NCBI GenBank assembly: GCA_947573465.1
Contig: CANPET010000040.1
Location: 1 to 10,702 of the forward strand
DNA: 10,702 nucleotides
Source of the DNA: an uncultured Eubacterium sp.
GTDB lineage: Bacteria; Bacillota; Clostridia; Lachnospirales; Lachnospiraceae
Direction of reading: 5' to 3'
The position numbers and the translations under genes are program-made. Below are positions 1 to 6,578 of the stretch, one piece after another (within the stretch, counting starts at the first letter, position 1; the number at the start of each line of letters is the position of its first letter). The notes below the pieces were generated by a model that saw only the letters and a list, made by a program, of their open reading frames with translations, searched no databases and was not told the DNA's origin.

Positions 1-112
1 GATGATTCAGTCCTTTTGTCCCTACGCTTCCAATATACATTCCCGGACGTTTCCTGACCGGTTCCAGTCCCTCTAATACTGAAATACTATTTCCATCATA
101 ATTATTTGCCAT
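1..112 (-). CDS. parE: Type IIA DNA topoisomerase subunit B, N-terminus (ParE-like), partial
   Basis: The first 37 codons of a gene that leaves the window at base 1. Its protein begins MANNYDGNSISVLEGLEPV and continues with RKRPGMYIGS, the hallmark at the start of the GHKL ATPase domain of GyrB and ParE. These subunits hydrolyse ATP to drive strand passage by DNA gyrase or topoisomerase IV. The following GTKGLNH resembles the clostridial ParE-type paralogue more than GyrB, which usually reads RGLHH there; this is from memory and the fragment is too short to be decisive. The ATG is preceded by GGAGTGAGG at a suitable distance. The gene lies about 80 bp downstream of the histidine phosphatase gene on the same strand, with a consensus -10 box between them, so it probably has its own promoter. 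The paired A subunit would lie outside the window. Confidence 0.85.
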   Translation of the reverse strand, partial: MANNYDGNSISVLEGLEPVRKRPGMYIGSVGTKGLNH

Positions 113-136
113 TTCTAACCTCACTCCATCTAACCT

Positions 137-142
137 ATTATA
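137..142 (-). promoter_or_regulatory. Candidate -10 box for the topoisomerase gene
   Basis: A consensus TATAAT on the minus strand, 24 bp before the ATG at 112. The matching -35 region is poor: the best candidate at about 161-166 reads TACAAA. No hairpin terminator is visible between the phosphatase stop and this box, so read-through from the upstream operon is also possible. Confidence 0.4.
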
Positions 143-194
143 ATGATAACTTGTTTACATTTTGTATCTTTTCTTAAGTTTTATCTTATTTTAT

Positions 195-854
195 TTAACC
201 TTTTTTCACTTGGAAGAATCCATTCCCGAAATGTTTTCGCATCAGGTAATCTTTTCCTTCAAAATGTGCAAAGTCATTCAATCTCTCAATATGAAATGTT
301 TCCATTTTTTCATCATACATAATATGGGTAATACTGCAGTTTTCTATCTGTCTGCCAAAGGTAAGCCACTTTGCATAGTCTGCACCCACAATTCCTGTAA
401 GCAAAGCCCTAAGAACTCCTCCATGAGTTACCACACACACATTTTCGTAAGGCTGCTTTGTCAAATCTTTCAATGCTGCAAATGCACGGTTGAATACCAT
501 CTGACAGTTTTCTCCTCCATCCGGATAAGGAATATCCTCTGTCATAGTCGCTCTCTTTGCCAGAAAATCACCGTATTTTTGCTTCATTTCCTCATCGGAC
601 AGTCCTGTCATTCCTCCGAAGTCTGCCTCCTGCCATCTTTCATCTATCACTCTTGGCTTATCCAGATATTGATTGATAATATCTGCTGTCTCTTTCGCCC
701 GAAGTAAATGACTGGAATAAACTGCTTCAATCCCATAATTTCTCAATCTCTCTCCTGCCAATTCTGCCTGCTCTCTTCCCTCTTTTGAAAGTTCAACATC
801 TACATTACAAAGCCTGCTGTTCTGTCTGCCATGCCGTATTAAATAAATATTCAT
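195..854 (-). CDS. Histidine phosphatase family protein (phosphoglycerate mutase-like)
   Basis: A 219-residue cytoplasmic protein of the histidine phosphatase superfamily (branch 1), which moves phosphate through a phospho-histidine intermediate. The family signature LIRHGR is at residues 5-10, with His8 the expected nucleophile and Arg7 a phosphate ligand. SSHLLRAKETA (47-57) supplies the second arginine, Glu76 in ERWQEADFGG is the likely acid/base, and VVTHGGVLRALL (141-152) holds the second catalytic histidine, His144. The substrate cannot be told from sequence; relatives include CobC-like alpha-ribazole phosphatases and broad phosphatases, but no cobalamin genes are nearby. I chose the ATG at 854 because GAGG lies 6 bp before it; an in-frame TTG two codons upstream would almost touch that site. 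It starts 9 bp after the GNAT gene stop, so the two form an operon. Confidence 0.9.
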   Translation of the reverse strand: MNIYLIRHGRQNSRLCNVDVELSKEGREQAELAGERLRNYGIEAVYSSHLLRAKETADIINQYLDKPRVIDERWQEADFGGMTGLSDEEMKQKYGDFLAKRATMTEDIPYPDGGENCQMVFNRAFAALKDLTKQPYENVCVVTHGGVLRALLTGIVGADYAKWLTFGRQIENCSITHIMYDEKMETFHIERLNDFAHFEGKDYLMRKHFGNGFFQVKKG

Positions 855-863
855 CTGCAACCT

Positions 864-1277
864 CTATTCAATATACATAATCATTCCAGGCCCCAGTTTT
901 TCTGTTGGTCTGGCAATAAACCCATATTTCTTATAAAACTCTTCCCGTCCGACTGCACACATCAGATCAAGCATAATCTCTGTATCCGGCAGTTTCAATT
1001 TTTTTACATAGTCAATCAGATATTCCATAATCTGCTGTCCCACACCGCTTCCCTGATAATCTGGAATAACAATCAGGTCCTGAATATAGCAGATAACTGC
1101 ACCATCACCTACAATTCTCCCCATCCCTACAGGTTGTCCATCATCAAAAGCAACAACTGTAAACAGACTTCCCTGTATGGCTTTCTCTGCCTGCTCTCTC
1201 GTAAGTGTTTTCCAGTTAACAGTCTTACGTAACTTCAAATATGTATCTATGTCTAATTGATTCTCTTCTAAAAGCAT
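864..1277 (-). CDS. GNAT family N-acetyltransferase
   Basis: A 137-residue single-domain protein of the GCN5-related N-acetyltransferase family, which transfers acetyl from acetyl-CoA to an amine. Motif A is clear: IQDLIVIPDYQGSGVGQQIM at residues 65-84, where QGSGVG (75-80) matches the Q/R-x-x-G-x-G/A pyrophosphate loop. Strand 4 before it reads GMGRIVGDGAVICYI, and motif B ends in EFYKKYGFIARP (113-124), typical of small bacterial GNATs. The C-terminal GPGMIMYIE is common in this subgroup. The substrate is unknown. The ribosome site is modest (GAGAAG just before the ATG). It is the first gene of an operon with the histidine phosphatase, with a well-formed promoter about 70 bp upstream. No disruption is visible and the length is normal. 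Confidence 0.88.
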   Translation of the reverse strand: MLLEENQLDIDTYLKLRKTVNWKTLTREQAEKAIQGSLFTVVAFDDGQPVGMGRIVGDGAVICYIQDLIVIPDYQGSGVGQQIMEYLIDYVKKLKLPDTEIMLDLMCAVGREEFYKKYGFIARPTEKLGPGMIMYIE

Positions 1278-1347
1278 ATCTTCTCATTTCCACTGATGTA
1301 AATTAATAGTCTTAGTCAGAGCAAAACACACCCACTCTAACTAATAT

Positions 1348-1376
1348 AGTATACAATATATTGGGCTCTTCTTCAA
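1348..1376 (-). promoter_or_regulatory. Sigma-A promoter of the GNAT-phosphatase operon
   Basis: On the minus strand, -35 TTGAAG (1371-1376), a 17-bp spacer and -10 TATACT (1348-1353). This predicts a transcript start near 1341 and a leader of about 64 nt before the GNAT start codon. It diverges from the promoter of the membrane protein gene. Confidence 0.65.
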
Positions 1377-1420
1377 GATTTATCACAAAAACTTGTGTTT
1401 TTTCATCTATATATTTTTTA

Positions 1421-1449
1421 TTGAAAAAGAAATTTTTAACAACTATTTA
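1421..1449 (+). promoter_or_regulatory. Candidate promoter of the Pr6Pr-type membrane protein gene
   Basis: -35 TTGAAA (1421-1426), a 17-bp spacer and -10 TATTTA (1444-1449), ending 39 bp before the chosen start codon. The region is AT-rich, so chance matches are likely. Confidence 0.4.
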
Positions 1450-1488
1450 TTTTACTTCTTTGGAAATAATAAAAGTGGGAGTTTTGAT

Positions 1489-2154
1489 ATGAAGCAGAGA
1501 TTTGAATTAATTTATCGCATTACATTTATAATAATTTGTGCCACAGGAATTTTTATTCATTTGGACTTGAATGACAGAAATATAAATGCTCATGAGTTTA
1601 GTTTCTTTACTTTATGGAGCAATATTTTTTGTCTGATTTTTATGATTATTTTATTAATCAAACATTTTCTTGGAAAAGATACACGTTCCAGACTATTAAC
1701 ATATTTTAAAGGAATGGCATTATCTTCGATTGTCTGTACATTTTTAGTTTATCATTTTTCAGAAAATAAAATTATATTATCCTATGATACGATAACATCC
1801 TTAGGGCTACCTTTAGAAAGTATACTTGCACACTATGTTGTTCCTTTCATGTTCATACTTGACTGGATAATATTTCAGCCAAAGGGACTATTTGAATGGA
1901 AACAGATTATTACATGGCTGGCTTTTCCATTGGTTTATATTATTTGTTTCTTTACCAGATGTCATTGTAACAGTCCGGAAGAATTTATTGACGTTCCAAA
2001 ATATCCATACTTTTTCTTGGATTATGATTGTATCGGTATCGGAAAATGCTGTTTGTATATTGCCTTTTTAATGATCGTTTTTTTAACAGTAAATCTGGTA
2101 ATTATTCTTATGGACAAAACATTATACAAAAGAAAACTTACGAAAAAACAGTGA
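1489..2154 (+). CDS. Pr6Pr family integral membrane protein
   Basis: A 221-residue polytopic membrane protein with about six hydrophobic helices, near residues 8-26, 42-60, 76-91, 113-130, 141-158 and 188-209. The pattern matches the Pr6Pr / FAR-17a-AIG1-like family as I recall it: FSFFTLWSNIFCLI near the second helix, LVYHF (87-91), then AHYVVPFMFILDWIIFQPKG (114-133), a proline-rich fifth helix and YPYFFLDYD (172-180). The eukaryotic AIG1/ADTRP relatives are membrane lipid hydrolases with conserved Thr and His; no activity is established for bacterial members, so function is open. I chose the ATG at 1489, which has GGGAG 7 bp upstream; an in-frame ATG at 1393 would add 32 low-complexity residues with no ribosome site. 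The stop codon lies inside the stem of the downstream terminator. It is the only intact plus-strand gene here and stands alone. Confidence 0.8.
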   Translation: MKQRFELIYRITFIIICATGIFIHLDLNDRNINAHEFSFFTLWSNIFCLIFMIILLIKHFLGKDTRSRLLTYFKGMALSSIVCTFLVYHFSENKIILSYDTITSLGLPLESILAHYVVPFMFILDWIIFQPKGLFEWKQIITWLAFPLVYIICFFTRCHCNSPEEFIDVPKYPYFFLDYDCIGIGKCCLYIAFLMIVFLTVNLVIILMDKTLYKRKLTKKQ

Positions 2155-2204
2155 ACAGTTTCCTAATTAACCTTTTTTGAAACTGTTCACTGTTCTTTCA
2201 TTTT
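2143..2204. terminator. Bidirectional intrinsic terminator between the convergent membrane protein and HAD genes
   Basis: A perfect 16-bp stem, 2147-2162 paired with 2179-2194, around a 16-nt AT-rich loop. On the minus strand it is followed directly by six U (A-run 2143-2148, partly shared with the stem); on the plus strand by a looser T-rich run. It serves both convergent genes, and the TGA of the plus-strand gene (2152-2154) lies inside the left arm. Confidence 0.85.
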
Positions 2205-2895
2205 ATAATTCTTCTTCCTTTAACACCTCTTCTATCTCATCTAAGCTGTTGACAATATAGTCAATCCTCATTGATTTTGGCTTCTCCAGGTTCTTTGGAT
2301 TATACCAACAAGTCTTAATTCCTGCATGAATTCCACCTTGTATATCCGAACTTAAACTATCTCCAATAATGATAGTTTCTTCTATCCTAAAATCTGATAT
2401 CTCTTTAAAACATGTCTGAAAAAATCTGACATCAGGCTTATTAACCCCTATCTTCTGAGAAATAAATATCTTCTCAAAATATTTTTCTAATCCTGCTGTT
2501 GCAATTCTTCGATCCTGTACTGACGCTGTACCATTTGAAACAATATACAATCGGTAGTTTCCATATAAATTTTCCAAAAGCTCTAACGCTCCCTCCACGA
2601 AGTAATATTGATTTCCCAACATCTCTTCATATGTTTTCCATGCCAATTCACTGGAACATTCTATCCCCATTTCTTCAAACAGCATTTCAAACCTGCCAAG
2701 CAACACCTGTTCTCTGGTAATCTCTCCTTTTTCTAAACGTTTCCAATACATATCATTAATCTGACTATAACGATCTAATATTTTATCCGTATGTTCAACA
2801 CCTATCTTTATAAATGTTTCCTTCAGTGCTGTTCTTTCACATTTATGAAAATCTAAAATTGTATCATCTAAATCAAACAGTATGTTTTTTATCAT
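2203..2895 (-). CDS. HAD hydrolase, YjjG-type noncanonical pyrimidine nucleotidase
   Basis: A 230-residue haloacid dehalogenase superfamily phosphatase. All four motifs are present: I, FDLDDT (7-12) with nucleophile Asp8 and acid/base Asp10; II, IVSNGT (118-123); III, Lys153 in GVNKPD; IV, IIGDSLSSD (176-184) with two magnesium-binding aspartates. The cap segment NDMYWKRLEKGEITREQVLL (48-67) and the following GRFE match the YjjG group, which in E. coli removes phosphate from pyrimidine and damaged nucleoside monophosphates; the exact substrate is inference. I chose the ATG at 2895 because AAGGA lies 7 bp upstream. A 12-codon longer start (2931) would begin inside the trpS terminator. No separate promoter is evident, so expression may rely on read-through from trpS. 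YjjG of E. coli is of similar length (about 225 residues). Confidence 0.88.
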   Translation of the reverse strand: MIKNILFDLDDTILDFHKCERTALKETFIKIGVEHTDKILDRYSQINDMYWKRLEKGEITREQVLLGRFEMLFEEMGIECSSELAWKTYEEMLGNQYYFVEGALELLENLYGNYRLYIVSNGTASVQDRRIATAGLEKYFEKIFISQKIGVNKPDVRFFQTCFKEISDFRIEETIIIGDSLSSDIQGGIHAGIKTCWYNPKNLEKPKSMRIDYIVNSLDEIEEVLKEEEL

Positions 2896-2914
2896 TTGCA
2901 ATTCCTTCTCTTTC

Positions 2915-2952
2915 AAAAAAGGAACTCCCATACTTTCCTTTGGAAGTTCCTT
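2915..2952 (-). terminator. Intrinsic terminator of trpS
   Basis: On the minus strand an 11-bp stem (2942-2952 with 2919-2929, one G-U pair) and a 12-nt loop, followed by a U-run (A-run 2915-2920 on the plus strand, partly shared with the stem). It lies 7 bp after the trpS stop and before the HAD ribosome site. Confidence 0.75.
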
Positions 2953-2959
2953 CTTGTTT

Positions 2960-3964
2960 TTATCTGATTCTCTCAGTCAGTCCTACTTTCTTCTGAACCT
3001 TTCTAAGTGTCTTGTTTGCAAAATATGCTGCCTTCTCATCATTTTCCTTAATTACACCATTCAAGTATGCTTTATCTTTCTGAATCTCATAGAATCTATC
3101 CTGCAATGGTCTTAATCTGTCTGCCACAGATTCACCAACAGCCATCTTAAAGTCACCATATCCCTTACCATCAAATTCTTTTTCTACCTCTTCAATGGTC
3201 TTTCCTGTAATACAAGAATAAATGTTAATCAAATTCTGGATGCCTGGCTTTTCATCAGAATATCTAATTTCCATATCAGAGTCCGTAACTGCTCTCTTAA
3301 ACTTTCTGATAATCGTATCCGGATCATCCATCAATAAAATACTTGCATTTGGATTTTCATCTGACTTTGACATCTTCTTTGTTGGGTCCTGAAGACTCAT
3401 AATCTTAGCAGTCGCCTTTCCAATTAAAGGTTCTGGCACTGTAAACACATCACCATAAATTCCATTAAATCTATTTGCAATATCACGAGTCAACTCTAAA
3501 TGCTGCTTCTGGTCTACGCCTACTGGAACTACATCTGCCTGATATAATAAAATATCTGCCGCCATCAAAGACGGATATGTAAATAATCCTGCATTAATAT
3601 TATCAGAATGTTTTGCAGACTTATCTTTAAACTGTGTCATTCTGCTAAGTTCACCCATATATGTAAAGCAATCTAATATCCACGCAAGCTCTGCATGGGC
3701 TGAAACATGAGACTGGAAATAGATGCAATTCTTCTCCGGATTAAGTCCTGCTGCAATATATAATGTATATAAATCTCTGGCTCTCTTTCTTAACTCTGCC
3801 GGATTCTGTCTTACCGTAAGAGAATGCAAATCTGCAATCGCATAAAAACATTCGTACTCTTCCTGCATTTTCAGCCAGTTATCAAGAGCTCCTAAATAAT
3901 TTCCTAATGTAAGTGTACCAGTTGACTGCATGGCACTGTATGATACTTTCTTGTCTCCTAACAT
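2960..3964 (-). CDS. trpS: Tryptophanyl-tRNA synthetase
   Basis: A full-length 334-residue class I aminoacyl-tRNA synthetase that charges tRNA-Trp with tryptophan in the cytoplasm. The HIGH-equivalent motif is TLGNYLG at residues 19-25, the usual TxGN form of TrpS, and the KMSKS loop is perfect at 197-201 (KKMSKSDENP). Between them are GELSRMTQFKDKS (104-116), LFTYPSLMAADILLY (127-141) and VPVGVDQKQHLELTRDIA (146-163), which shape the tryptophan and ATP sites. The segment before the HIGH motif reads SAMQSTG where many homologues have SGIQPSG or SGMQATG; this looks like ordinary variation. The ATG has AGGAG 7 bp upstream. The leader is only about 25-30 nt, so there is no room for the T-box that controls trpS in many Firmicutes. 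It has its own promoter and terminator. Confidence 0.97.
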   Translation of the reverse strand: MLGDKKVSYSAMQSTGTLTLGNYLGALDNWLKMQEEYECFYAIADLHSLTVRQNPAELRKRARDLYTLYIAAGLNPEKNCIYFQSHVSAHAELAWILDCFTYMGELSRMTQFKDKSAKHSDNINAGLFTYPSLMAADILLYQADVVPVGVDQKQHLELTRDIANRFNGIYGDVFTVPEPLIGKATAKIMSLQDPTKKMSKSDENPNASILLMDDPDTIIRKFKRAVTDSDMEIRYSDEKPGIQNLINIYSCITGKTIEEVEKEFDGKGYGDFKMAVGESVADRLRPLQDRFYEIQKDKAYLNGVIKENDEKAAYFANKTLRKVQKKVGLTERIR

Positions 3965-3997
3965 AATCCTTCTCCTCTTTTTTCAACATACTTTAAC

Positions 3998-4026
3998 ATC
4001 ATACCACTTTTTTATAAAAAAGTGTA
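3998..4026 (-). promoter_or_regulatory. Promoter of trpS with an extended -10 box
   Basis: On the minus strand -10 TATGAT (3998-4003) preceded by TGG, which makes an extended TGn -10, and a weak -35 TACACT (4021-4026) at 17-bp spacing. The spacer is almost filled by the 20-bp palindrome described separately. Confidence 0.55.
4005..4024. repeat. Perfect 20-bp AT-rich palindrome in the trpS promoter spacer
   Basis: CAC, six T, AT, six A, GTG: a perfect 10+10 inverted repeat with no spacer. It lies between the putative -35 and -10 of trpS and 30 bp after the stop of the XRE gene. It could be a protein-binding site or a weak hairpin, but it has no trailing U-run, so it is not a standard terminator. 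Confidence 0.6.
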
Positions 4027-4053
4027 CTAAAATATACATTTGCTTCTATACTA

Positions 4054-4695
4054 TCATTCCAACAACTCTTCTACATTACATCCTAATGCTCTTGCCAGAT
4101 TGACAACAGATGTTACATTTGCCTTACTTATATCTTTTTGTAACTGTTCATACATCTGAATCGAGCGAAGAGACACTCCTGAACGTTTTGATAATTCAAT
4201 TTGGGTAATTCCATAATCCATTCGGAACTCTTTTAATTTTGACGTTACAGGTTTCTTTTCGATATAACTATTTAATATCTCCACAAATTTTTCTTCCGAT
4301 GCTTCATGTAATGGATGATACATTTCTCCAACCTCTTTCATTGAGATATAAGACATAATATTTTTATAACTTCTTCCTGTGGTATTCTGATAATATGCCA
4401 GAATCCATCCACTCCAGTATTCTTTTGTTTTCTCTCCTATGATATCTGTAGATTCTAAGTAATGATTCTCTATTCCTATTCTATCAAACACTTTCCACAC
4501 TAACTCCGTTCCCGACATACCAACCACATATTTAGGATTTTTACTTTCATATTCTTTTGCAACACCTGATATAATAAACCAATCCATAAATTCATCTAAA
4601 TTCATATGACAATCATAAACAATATAATCAAAAGCATCTCCCAGATTATTCATTGCTTCATCCATTGCCAAATTTTCGTAAACATTCATCTCCAT
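4054..4695 (-). CDS. XRE-type helix-turn-helix protein, antitoxin-like partner of the DUF3990-type gene
   Basis: A 213-residue protein with two parts. Residues 1-145 form an acidic, aromatic-rich domain with patterns DEFMDWFIISGVAKEYE (34-50), NPKYVVGMSGTELV (53-66) and EYWSGWILAYYQNTTGRSY (92-110). I recognise these from Lachnospiraceae proteins encoded beside DUF3990-type genes but know no described function. Residues 153-208 are a Cro/C1-type HTH: LKEFRMDYGITQIELSKRSG, then the recognition helix VSLRSIQMYEQ (174-184), and a short tail ending GCNVEELLE. This layout suggests an antitoxin that binds the adjacent product and represses the operon. The start overlaps the end of the upstream gene by 38 bp, consistent with translational coupling; AAGGGA lies 6 bp before the ATG. 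Unlike its partner it is intact. Alternative: an orphan transcriptional regulator. Confidence 0.75.
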   Translation of the reverse strand: MEMNVYENLAMDEAMNNLGDAFDYIVYDCHMNLDEFMDWFIISGVAKEYESKNPKYVVGMSGTELVWKVFDRIGIENHYLESTDIIGEKTKEYWSGWILAYYQNTTGRSYKNIMSYISMKEVGEMYHPLHEASEEKFVEILNSYIEKKPVTSKLKEFRMDYGITQIELSKRSGVSLRSIQMYEQLQKDISKANVTSVVNLARALGCNVEELLE

Positions 4696-5321
4696 TCTTT
4701 ATTCCCTTTCTAATAACATCTATCATATGAATTCCATATATATCGGCATTATCCAGTAATTTTATGAATTCATTATTGGCATTTATATTCCGTTTCATTC
4801 TTTTATGATAGTATTTATTACTCTGTGCTTTTTCATAGCCCGTAAATTCTAATCGTGCAAAGGCTTTCTCTGATTTTATAACAATCTGTTCTCCAAGTTT
4901 TCCTAACCTCATTGCTCTTTCTAAATCACCAATGTTTATCTGATTGTTTACAAATGCCCTTGCGAATGCAAAATAAGAATCATCTGCCCTATAACCTTTT
5001 ATAATGTCGTACTTTTCTGTATTAATAAGAAAATTTTTAATCAAATACTCTTTTCCTTCCTTTGCAATTGGCAAAGTCGTTTTAAAATCCCTATTATCTG
5101 CCAGTACAGCCAACCAATTTAAAACATGATATTTTTCATCTGACAGGTCTAGAGTTTGCAAATCCATCTACTCCTATATCACTACATGCCCATTCTTTTG
5201 CCAGTTCTAAACTCTCCGTACAATAAAATCCCATTCCATAGTCATTATGCACTTTTCCTTGTCCATATACAGGATTCTTTATAATCTTTTCAGAACCATG
5301 CCAAATCGTAATTCTATTCAT
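4658..5321 (-). pseudogene. DUF3990-type toxin-like gene, disrupted by a frameshift or small deletion near 5140-5165
   Basis: Two overlapping reading frames together spell one protein of the DUF3990 type. Frame one (5321 to about 5150) gives TIWHGSEKIIKNP, then VHNDYGMGFYCTES, LELAKEWACSD and VDGFAN, which resembles the start of an ADP-ribosyltransferase-like fold (early His-Gly, then Y-G-x-G-F-Y-x-T). Frame two (about 5160 to 4658) continues with LQTLDLSDEKYHVLNWLAVL, AFARAFVNNQINIGDLERAM and the rest of the domain. In intact relatives, as I recall, about eight residues including a Y-x-L motif join GFAN to the LDL segment. Here they are missing and the frame changes, so a deletion of roughly 20-25 nt is more likely than a single-base slip. 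The start is well supported by AGGAGG 4 bp before the ATG. The predicted toxin should be truncated to 61 residues, while the downstream XRE partner is intact. Confidence 0.75.
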
Positions 5322-5353
5322 ACTTCCTCCTATTCATAAAACACTCACATAAA

Positions 5354-5382
5354 AATATAAGCATAATATTTTAATTTGTCTT
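5354..5382 (-). promoter_or_regulatory. Promoter of the DUF3990/XRE operon
   Basis: On the minus strand -35 AAGACA (5377-5382), a 17-bp spacer and -10 TATATT (5354-5359), with the start codon 32 bp downstream of the -10. The region is AT-rich, so this is moderate evidence. Confidence 0.5.
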
Positions 5383-5398
5383 ATATTGTGTTTTTTAA

Positions 5399-5434
5399 AA
5401 AATAAAACTATCACTTTAGTGATAGTTTTATTTT
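5399..5434 (-). terminator. Intrinsic terminator of rsmH
   Basis: A perfect 16-bp stem (5399-5414 with 5419-5434) closed by a 4-nt loop, about 30 bp after the rsmH stop. On the minus strand the 3' arm ends in a U-rich stretch that continues beyond the stem. It separates rsmH from the toxin-antitoxin-like operon. Confidence 0.85.
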
Positions 5435-5464
5435 AACATATTATTGCTTACTTTCAATAATGTT

Positions 5465-6382
5465 CTATAAACTTTTTATTGCCCACCGCATTTTTGTGGA
5501 CTTTGCTCTTGGATTTCTGATGCATTCTTCTCTTCCAGGTCTGATAACATCCCTCGCCACTTCACTGTATACACCCGCATTTTTTAATGATTTAAAAGAC
5601 TTTTTCACTAACCTGTCCTCTCCCGAATGAAAGGTTAAAACTGCCACTCTTCCTCCCGGTGCAAGTACATCCGGGAGTTTTTCCAGAAAGTCATACAATA
5701 CTTCAAATTCATTATTCACATCAATGCGAAGTGCCTGAAAAACTCTGGCACAACACTTTTTCATCAATTCTTCTTTATCCTTATTGGACATATTTCTTGT
5801 TTCTTTTGACCGTGAAACGGCTTTTTCAACAACATTTTTCAACTCTATGGTTGTCTTTATTTTCTTTTTTCTTCGCTCTTCAATGACTTGCTTTGCAATA
5901 TCGTAAGCATATGGTTCATCAGAGTTTTCTATAAGCATCCCCTCCAACTCATCAAATGAAATACTATTCAACCGCTCTGCTGCAGAAATGCCTTGATTGG
6001 GATTTAATCGTAAATCTAATGGCCCTTCATACTTATATGTAAATCCCCGTTCCGGATTATCTATCTGCATGGAGGAAACTCCTAAGTCTGCCAATACAAA
6101 GTCGAACGGTCCATACTCTTTCGCCACTTTATCTATATCTTTAAAATTAATATTCACTGCCGTAAAAAGTCCGCTTCCAAATCCTTTATCTAATAACCTC
6201 TTTTTCGTTTTCTCTATCTCAATAGGGTCAATATCCAACCCATACACATGTCCTTTCCCTTCTAATTTTTCTAACATTCTGCTGGTATGTCCACCATATC
6301 CCAATGTTGCATCCAATCCCTTTTGTCCCGGCTGTATTTCCAGAAAATCCAATATTTCATCTACCATAATAGATATATGCAT
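5465..6382 (-). CDS. rsmH: 16S rRNA (cytosine-1402-N4)-methyltransferase RsmH, core reading frame after an in-frame TAG
   Basis: A 305-residue SAM-dependent methyltransferase of the RsmH/MraW family, which methylates N4 of C1402 in the ribosomal P site of 16S rRNA. Motifs: MHISIMVDEILDFL at the start (aligning with the usual HxxVLLxE), the SAM loop LDATLGYGGHT (23-33), LADLGVSSMQIDNPERGFTY (98-117), GPLDLRLNP (120-128), FQALRIDVNNE (215-225) and LTFHSGEDRLVKKSFK (249-264). FHSGEDR replaces the common FHSLEDR, and the C-terminus reads NPRAKSTKMRWAI. The gene stands alone, not in the mra/ftsL division cluster, and looks like the divergent clostridial form. Translation could begin at the ATG at 6382, but its ribosome site is poor (AAGGGA 15 bp away). 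The same frame continues upstream through a TAG into a well-formed 5' end (next entry). The core equals E. coli RsmH (about 313 residues), so it may still be active. Confidence 0.88.
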   Translation of the reverse strand: MHISIMVDEILDFLEIQPGQKGLDATLGYGGHTSRMLEKLEGKGHVYGLDIDPIEIEKTKKRLLDKGFGSGLFTAVNINFKDIDKVAKEYGPFDFVLADLGVSSMQIDNPERGFTYKYEGPLDLRLNPNQGISAAERLNSISFDELEGMLIENSDEPYAYDIAKQVIEERRKKKIKTTIELKNVVEKAVSRSKETRNMSNKDKEELMKKCCARVFQALRIDVNNEFEVLYDFLEKLPDVLAPGGRVAVLTFHSGEDRLVKKSFKSLKNAGVYSEVARDVIRPGREECIRNPRAKSTKMRWAIKSL

Positions 6383-6544
6383 CCCTGCCGGTGTACTTCC
6401 CTTACTGATAACTTTTTCTATCGTATCCTAATATTTATCCGGATTATGCTCTTTGTATTTTTCAGCATAAGTTCTGGGATGAGTACCTTTATACCGTACG
6501 CGTCTTTTGTGAACCTGTTCTATGTTTGTTTTCTTCTCTTCCAT
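6383..6544 (-). pseudogene. 5' segment of rsmH, cut off by an in-frame TAG at 6428-6430
   Basis: In the same frame as the rsmH core, starting at an ATG (6544) with GGAG 6 bp before it, are 38 codons rich in Lys and Arg (KRRVRYKGTHPRTYAEKYKE), then TAG, then 15 codons (DTIEKVISKGSTPAG) running straight into the core Met. I recall clostridial homologues of about 350 residues that carry RYKGTHP, an EKYKE segment and KGSTPAGMH, so this is the native N-terminal extension and the TAG replaces a sense codon (one change from AAG, Lys, would do). With the stop read through, the protein would be 359 residues. The promoter, ribosome site and start codon all belong to this segment, so the core can be made only by re-initiation 46 nt past the stop, by read-through, or if the TAG is a sequencing error. 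Confidence 0.75.
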
Positions 6545-6578
6545 CGTTTTCTCCATAATCTATATATTCATAAGTTTC

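Noticed and set aside
162..707. A 181-codon plus-strand open frame
   Set aside because: It is the antisense shadow of the histidine phosphatase gene, with no ribosome site and no recognisable family.
1393..1488. A 32-codon N-terminal extension of the Pr6Pr-type protein
   Set aside because: No ribosome site, low-complexity content, and it would overlap the likely promoter; the ATG at 1489 has a GGGAG site.
2896..2931. A 12-codon longer start for the HAD gene (ATG at 2931)
   Set aside because: It lies inside the trpS terminator hairpin and has no ribosome site, while the ATG at 2895 has AAGGA at good spacing and begins at the normal family N-terminus.
6428..6430. TAG read as a sense codon (recoding or pyrrolysine)
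   Set aside because: rsmH itself and the GNAT gene end in TAG, and there is no downstream recoding signal that I can see; a nonsense mutation or sequence error is simpler.
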